In this document: in pieces, positions 60,606 through 64,000 of the stretch
Position numbering within the stretch: position 1 is the first letter of the stretch
Layout of the letters: each line of letters opens with the position of its first letter
Source: an uncultured Bradyrhizobium sp.
GTDB taxonomy: Bacteria; Pseudomonadota; Alphaproteobacteria; Rhizobiales; Xanthobacteraceae
Direction of reading: 5' to 3'
DNA length: 64,000 bases
Assembly (NCBI RefSeq): GCF_947648125.1
Contig: NZ_CANSMR010000001.1
Span: forward strand, 62,001 to 126,000
Made by a program: the position numbers and the translations under genes
Notes under the pieces: model-generated
Seen by the model: the letters and a program-made list of their open reading frames with translations, nothing else
What the model was told of the DNA's origin: nothing
Databases searched by the model: none

Positions 60606-61397
60606 TTGCTCGAACTGAACAACGTTGAAGTCATCTACAGCGACGTCATTTTGGCGGTGAAGGGCATCTCGCTCACCGTGCCTGATGGCAAATGCGTTGC
60701 GCTGCTCGGCGGCAACGGCGCAGGCAAGTCGACGACTCTGAAGGCAATTTCCGGCATCATACGCGTCGAGGACGGCCGGGTAACTTCCGGCAACATCAGT
60801 TTCGACGGCAAGAGGATCGATAAGGCGGATCCGACCGAAGTCGTTCGAGGCGGCATCATCCATGTAATGGAGGGCCGTCGCGTGTTGCGCCATCTGACCG
60901 TTGAGCAAAATCTGCTGGTCGGCGGCCATATGGAATCGTCGGGTCGCGAGGTGCGCAAGCGCCTCGATAATGTTTACGATCGCATTCGCCGCCTTGCCGC
61001 GCTCAAGGATCGCATAACCGGCTATCTGTCCGGCGGCGAACAGCAGATGGTCGTGATCGGACGGGCGATGATGGCTAATCCCAACCTGATCATGATCGAC
61101 GAGCCGTCGCTCGGCCTTGCGCCGCTAATGATCGACGAGGTGTTCGCGCTGCTGAAAGACCTCAAGGCAAGCGGGACCACGCTTCTGATCGTCGAACAGA
61201 ACACGCGGGTTGCGCTAGATATCGCCGACTACGGTTACGTCATGGAGAATGGACGCATCGTCCTCGAAGGCGCCGCAGAGGAGCTGCGAAACAACGAGGA
61301 CGTGCGGGAGTTCTATCTCGGACTTGACCTCAAAGGCGAGCGCAAGAGCTACCGCGACATCAAGCATTACCGGCGCCGCAAACGGTGGCTCGGCTGA
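60606..61397 (+). CDS. Importer D: ATP-binding protein (LivF type)
   Basis: A 263-aa ABC ATPase with Walker A GGNGAGKST, canonical signature LSGGEQQMV, Walker B LIMIDEPSLGLAP and IVEQNTRV. The start is TTG 60606, with GGGAGG at 60592-60597. The basic C-terminal tail (ERKSYRDIKHYRRRKRWLG) of about 20 residues exceeds the usual end and is not seen in the other three LivF proteins. Confidence 0.86.
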   Translation: MLELNNVEVIYSDVILAVKGISLTVPDGKCVALLGGNGAGKSTTLKAISGIIRVEDGRVTSGNISFDGKRIDKADPTEVVRGGIIHVMEGRRVLRHLTVEQNLLVGGHMESSGREVRKRLDNVYDRIRRLAALKDRITGYLSGGEQQMVVIGRAMMANPNLIMIDEPSLGLAPLMIDEVFALLKDLKASGTTLLIVEQNTRVALDIADYGYVMENGRIVLEGAAEELRNNEDVREFYLGLDLKGERKSYRDIKHYRRRKRWLG

Positions 61398-61422
61398 GAC
61401 GCCGCGCCGATGCCTTGCGGGT

Positions 61423-62645
61423 TCACGCGTCCTTCCGGTCGACTACGAACGGAGCATCGGCCGGCAGTTCCTCGGCGCCCACCACCTCGATACGGTCGGC
61501 CTTCAGACGCGACAGCGCGTTGAAGCGGCCCGGCGCGGCCGCCATGACGGCGTCGCGGTCCGCGTCCGGAAGCAGCGAAAGCCGCACCGTGATTTCGTCC
61601 CGCAGTTGCGGGCGAGTGACGATGGCCTGGGCGCGGCCGATTCCTGGAATGGCAATGGCGAGGTCTTCGAGCTGCCGCGGATAGATGAATATCTCTCGCG
61701 CGCTTTCACCGCCTGGCCGACGCGCCCTGCAGCATGCCGATCCTGCGCACTGTGCCATCGGCATTCGTTGCCGTGGCGGCGGCGACATCGCCGGTCCCGA
61801 ACCGGATCAGCGGCCAGCCTGGCGTCAGCGTGGTGACCACGATCTCGCCGGGCTCGCCCTGCGGAAGTGGAACTCCGGTCGCCGGCTCGCAGATCTGCAC
61901 TATACGGTCCTGATGAATCTCGTAGCCGCCATCCTGCGCCCCATTTTCGAAGCCGATCACGCCGAAGTCTGCCGTCGCATACACTGCGAAGGTCCGGATG
62001 CCGTATCTGGCTTCCAAACGACGGCGCTTGCCGAGCCAGTCGCCGAGTTCGCCGCCGAGCAAGGCGGTTCTGACCTGCCAGCCACCGGGTAGCGGATGAC
62101 CCATCGCCTCGATGGCTTCGGCGAGCGTGACAAAGAAGGTGGTCGAGGCGCAGATGCAGGTCACGCCAAGATCGATCACCAGCTTCGCCTGCAGTTCGCT
62201 GCCGCCTGTGCCGGGCTGGAATCACCGTCGCACCGACGGAGCGCAGGCCTTCGTCGAGCAGAAGGCCGGCAGGCACGAGATGATAGGACCAGGTGTTGAG
62301 CACGCGATCGCCGGGGCCGAGGCCGGCGGCGGCAAAGGCGGTGCCGAAGCCACAGCCGTCGCGATCGTGCCTGAAGTGGGGTTCGTTGATGGGGCCAGGA
62401 GAGACGAAGATGCGGACGATTTCTTCATCCTTTGCTGCAAGTAATCCCCCGAATACCGGTCGCTGGCGTTGCAGCTCGACCAGCGACTCCTTTTTGAACA
62501 CAGGCAGCCGCGACAGATCGTCCACGGTCTTGAGATCGGCTGGAGCGAGGCCTGCGCGATCGAACATCTCCCGAACGGAGGGTGCGAGCTGGTAGGCCGC
62601 ATGCTGGATCTGCTACAGCAGTGTGAAGCGCGTCTCCCGGCTCAT
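61423..62645 (-). pseudogene. Phenylacetate-CoA ligase-like gene, inactivated by one nonsense codon and at least three frameshifts
   Basis: From ATG 62645 the frame meets an in-frame TAG at codon 11 (62613-62615), then reads MFDRAGLAPADLKTVDDLSR and AAAGLGPGDRVLNTWSYHLV. Near 62217 the homology moves frame (GTGGSELQAKLVIDLGVTCI, LTPGWPLIRFGTGDVAAATA). It moves again near 61725 (GRVGQAVKAR) and near 61705 (IFIYPRQLEDLAIAIPGIGR). Together these form nearly a full PaaK-type adenylating enzyme. It once could have activated an aromatic or alicyclic acid for importer D, a job now presumably done by the ligase at 55371. Confidence 0.82.
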
Positions 62646-62685
62646 TACCATCTCCTCTTTGCGTCCCCCGGCTTGCTTGCTTTTC

Positions 62686-63465
62686 CTATTTGCCGGTGAA
62701 GCGTGGTTTGCGTTTTTCCTCGAATGCGGCAAGTCCCTCCTTCAAGTCGTGGCTGTGGGCGTGGACTTCGCTGGCGAGCAGTTCTTGTCGCAAGGCTATC
62801 GCAGAAGGTTGCTCGAGGCCGTCATCGACCAGCGCCTTCATGCGCCGAAGCACGAGCAGACTCTTGTTGGCGAGCTTGGCGACCAGCGCCTCGGTCGCCG
62901 GGGTCAGCATCTCGTCATCGACGACCTCGTTGACCAGTCCGGCGGCGACAAGCTGTTCGGCTGGCACGAACTCGCCGGTGTACAGCAGATATTTTGCGCG
63001 GGTCGGGCCGATCTTGCGCGGCAGTCGCACCGAGCTGCCGCCGCCAGGCAACAGCCCATAGTTTGCATGCGCGTCGCCGAGCTTGGCCGAGCGCGCCGCA
63101 ACAACGAGATCGCAGCACAGCGTCAGCTCCAGCCCGCCGGCCAGCGTCAATCCGTTCAGCGACGCAATGACTGGCATGGGAAACGTCTCGAGCCGGTTCA
63201 TGACGAGGAGAACGGTATCGAGAAAGCGGCTCAGCGCCGTTTCGTCGTTCCCCGCTTCGCCGCGTACGAATTTGAGGTCGGCGCCGGCGCAGAACGCGCG
63301 CCCCGTTCCGGTCAGCACCACCGCGCGGACGTCCGACAGCTGAGCCTTGTCGAGCGCCGCGTTGATGCCCGAAACCACTGCGGGAGTGATGGCATTGAGT
63401 GCATCCGGCCGGTTCAGCGTGATCCACATCGCGCCGCCCCGAATTTCAGAAATTACCGATTCCAC
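62686..63465 (-). CDS. Enoyl-CoA hydratase/isomerase family protein
   Basis: A 259-aa crotonase with NRPDALNAITPAVV, RAFCAGADLKFVRG and NGLTLAGGLELTLCCDLVVA, and GDAHANYGLLPGGGSSVRLP at the active site, where PEI is replaced by DAH. GTG 63465 is preferred because GGGAGAGAG lies just upstream; the TTG at 63480 touches the operator at 63481. It is divergent from the CaiB-family gene and shares its control region. Confidence 0.84.
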   Translation of the reverse strand: MESVISEIRGGAMWITLNRPDALNAITPAVVSGINAALDKAQLSDVRAVVLTGTGRAFCAGADLKFVRGEAGNDETALSRFLDTVLLVMNRLETFPMPVIASLNGLTLAGGLELTLCCDLVVAARSAKLGDAHANYGLLPGGGSSVRLPRKIGPTRAKYLLYTGEFVPAEQLVAAGLVNEVVDDEMLTPATEALVAKLANKSLLVLRRMKALVDDGLEQPSAIALRQELLASEVHAHSHDLKEGLAAFEEKRKPRFTGK

Positions 63466-63480
63466 CGCTCTCTCCCGCAA

Positions 63481-63498
63481 AATTGACTTTCAAGTTAA
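63481..63498. promoter_or_regulatory. 18-bp operator-like site 3
   Basis: AATTGACTTTCAAGTTAA, the most symmetric of the three sites (TTGACTT and AAGTTAA arms with one mismatch). It lies 15 bp from the crotonase start and 75 bp from the CaiB-family start, in their shared divergent promoter. Confidence 0.65.
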
Positions 63499-63573
63499 TT
63501 GATTATTTGCGCAGTTATGCTACAGACTTCGAGGACTAATACAAGTCAAGTGGCTGCCGGAAAGCGCATCGAG

Positions 63574-64000
63574 ATGAGTCTTCCCCTCGCTGGAATTCGG
63601 GTAATCAGTCTGGCCGAGCAGTATCCAGGACCCTACGCAACCTTGTTGCTGAGTGACCTTGGTGCTGAGGTGATCCTGGTGGAGCGCCCGGGAGCTGGCG
63701 ACCCGGCACGGCAGTTTCCGGGCTTTCATGGCGCGCTCAATCGCGGCAAGCAGTCGGTGGCGCTGGATCTCAAGAGCGTCGAAGGCAAGCTGAACCTGCG
63801 CAGGCTGGTCGCTTCTGCTGACGTCCTGATGGAAGGATTTCGTCCGGGCACCATGGCGCGCCTCGGTTTCGGTTATGAGGCGATGGCGGAGCTCAACCCG
63901 AGGCTGGTCTATGTCTCGATCTCCGGCTTCGGGCAGGACGGGCCATATCGCGATCGCCCGGCCCACGACATCTCCTATCAGGCGCTCGCCGGGTTTCTCT
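63574..64000 (+). CDS. CaiB/BaiF family CoA-transferase, N-terminal part (3' end outside window)
   Basis: The first 142 residues of a class III CoA-transferase: LPLAGIRVISLAEQYPGPYA, LSDLGAEVILVERPGAGDPA, EGFRPGTMARLGFG and YVSISGFGQDGPYRDRPAHD. ATG 63574 is chosen; GTG 63550 is in frame. The end PAHDISYQALAGFL resembles the GHDINY site of the racemase branch, so racemase or transferase cannot be decided from this part. It is open at the window edge. Confidence 0.83.
   Translation, partial: MSLPLAGIRVISLAEQYPGPYATLLLSDLGAEVILVERPGAGDPARQFPGFHGALNRGKQSVALDLKSVEGKLNLRRLVASADVLMEGFRPGTMARLGFGYEAMAELNPRLVYVSISGFGQDGPYRDRPAHDISYQALAGFL

Noticed and set aside
1-64000. CRISPR arrays, tRNA, rRNA, prophage or plasmid origin
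   Set aside because: I saw no regularly spaced direct repeats, no cloverleaf or rRNA-like segments, and no integrase, phage structural, Rep or Par genes.

Overview
The window is GC-rich, densely packed DNA (mostly 1-4 nt ATGA/TGATG overlaps between genes) whose gene content and codon use fit an alphaproteobacterium of the Bradyrhizobium/Rhodopseudomonas type. This is inferred from style and families; no rRNA or other taxonomic marker is present. Almost everything concerns import and CoA-linked breakdown of organic acids, probably alicyclic, terpenoid, branched or aromatic compounds. There are four complete branched-chain-amino-acid-type (HAAT/Liv) ABC importers, seven acyl-CoA dehydrogenases, several crotonases and SDR dehydrogenases, CoA ligases and CoA transferases, and the regulators that go with them.

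Layout. (1) 1-9030, plus strand: end of a CoA-transferase, a CaiB-family racemase/transferase, aldehyde dehydrogenase, SDR, then importer A (binding protein, two permeases, two ATPases). (2) 9130-10510: decayed DNA with a hydrolase remnant, a 43-bp repeat and a truncated small ORF. (3) 15353-10254, minus strand: acyl-CoA ligase, TetR, SDR and a Baeyer-Villiger-type monooxygenase. It diverges from 15531-22437, plus strand: importer B with an SDR embedded, and an MmgE/PrpD protein. (4) 23807-35612: an operon of acyl-CoA dehydrogenase, crotonase, thiolase-like protein, DUF35 protein, two hot-dog proteins, importer C, an NDP-forming acyl-CoA synthetase and a crotonase; it ends against a convergent IclR gene. 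(5) 36777-41983: 2-oxoacid dehydrogenase E1alpha, E1beta and E2 with a crotonase and an acyl-CoA dehydrogenase. (6) 41993-42814: remnants. (7) 42932-44239: a tandem, two-copy TetR protein facing a minus-strand operon (49025-44272) with two isovaleryl-CoA-dehydrogenase-like enzymes, an SDR, a broken crotonase and two thioesterases. (8) 49309-52019: an acyl-CoA dehydrogenase, then IS5-like and crotonase remnants. (9) 52119-64000: TetR, acyl-CoA dehydrogenase, importer D with its own acyl-CoA ligase, a PaaK-like ligase pseudogene, a crotonase and the start of another CaiB-family gene.

The strongest new signals are regulatory. Each local regulator can be paired with a distinct inverted-repeat motif that recurs at the promoters of its neighbours: a 37-bp perfect palindrome at 15401 with a relative at 36715 (TetR at 13207); ATTCTC-N4-GAGAAT at 23718 and 36459 (IclR); TTCTAAC-N4-GTTAGAA at 42869 and 49070 (tandem TetR); and AATTGACT-N5-GTTAA at 54141, 54402 and 63481 (TetR at 52119). 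The 64 kb therefore looks like four or five separately controlled catabolic modules, each with its own importer or ligase. In three of the four importers a strong stem-loop follows the binding-protein gene, which suggests its message is raised over the membrane and ATPase genes. All regulator-operator pairings and substrates are inferences from position and sequence.
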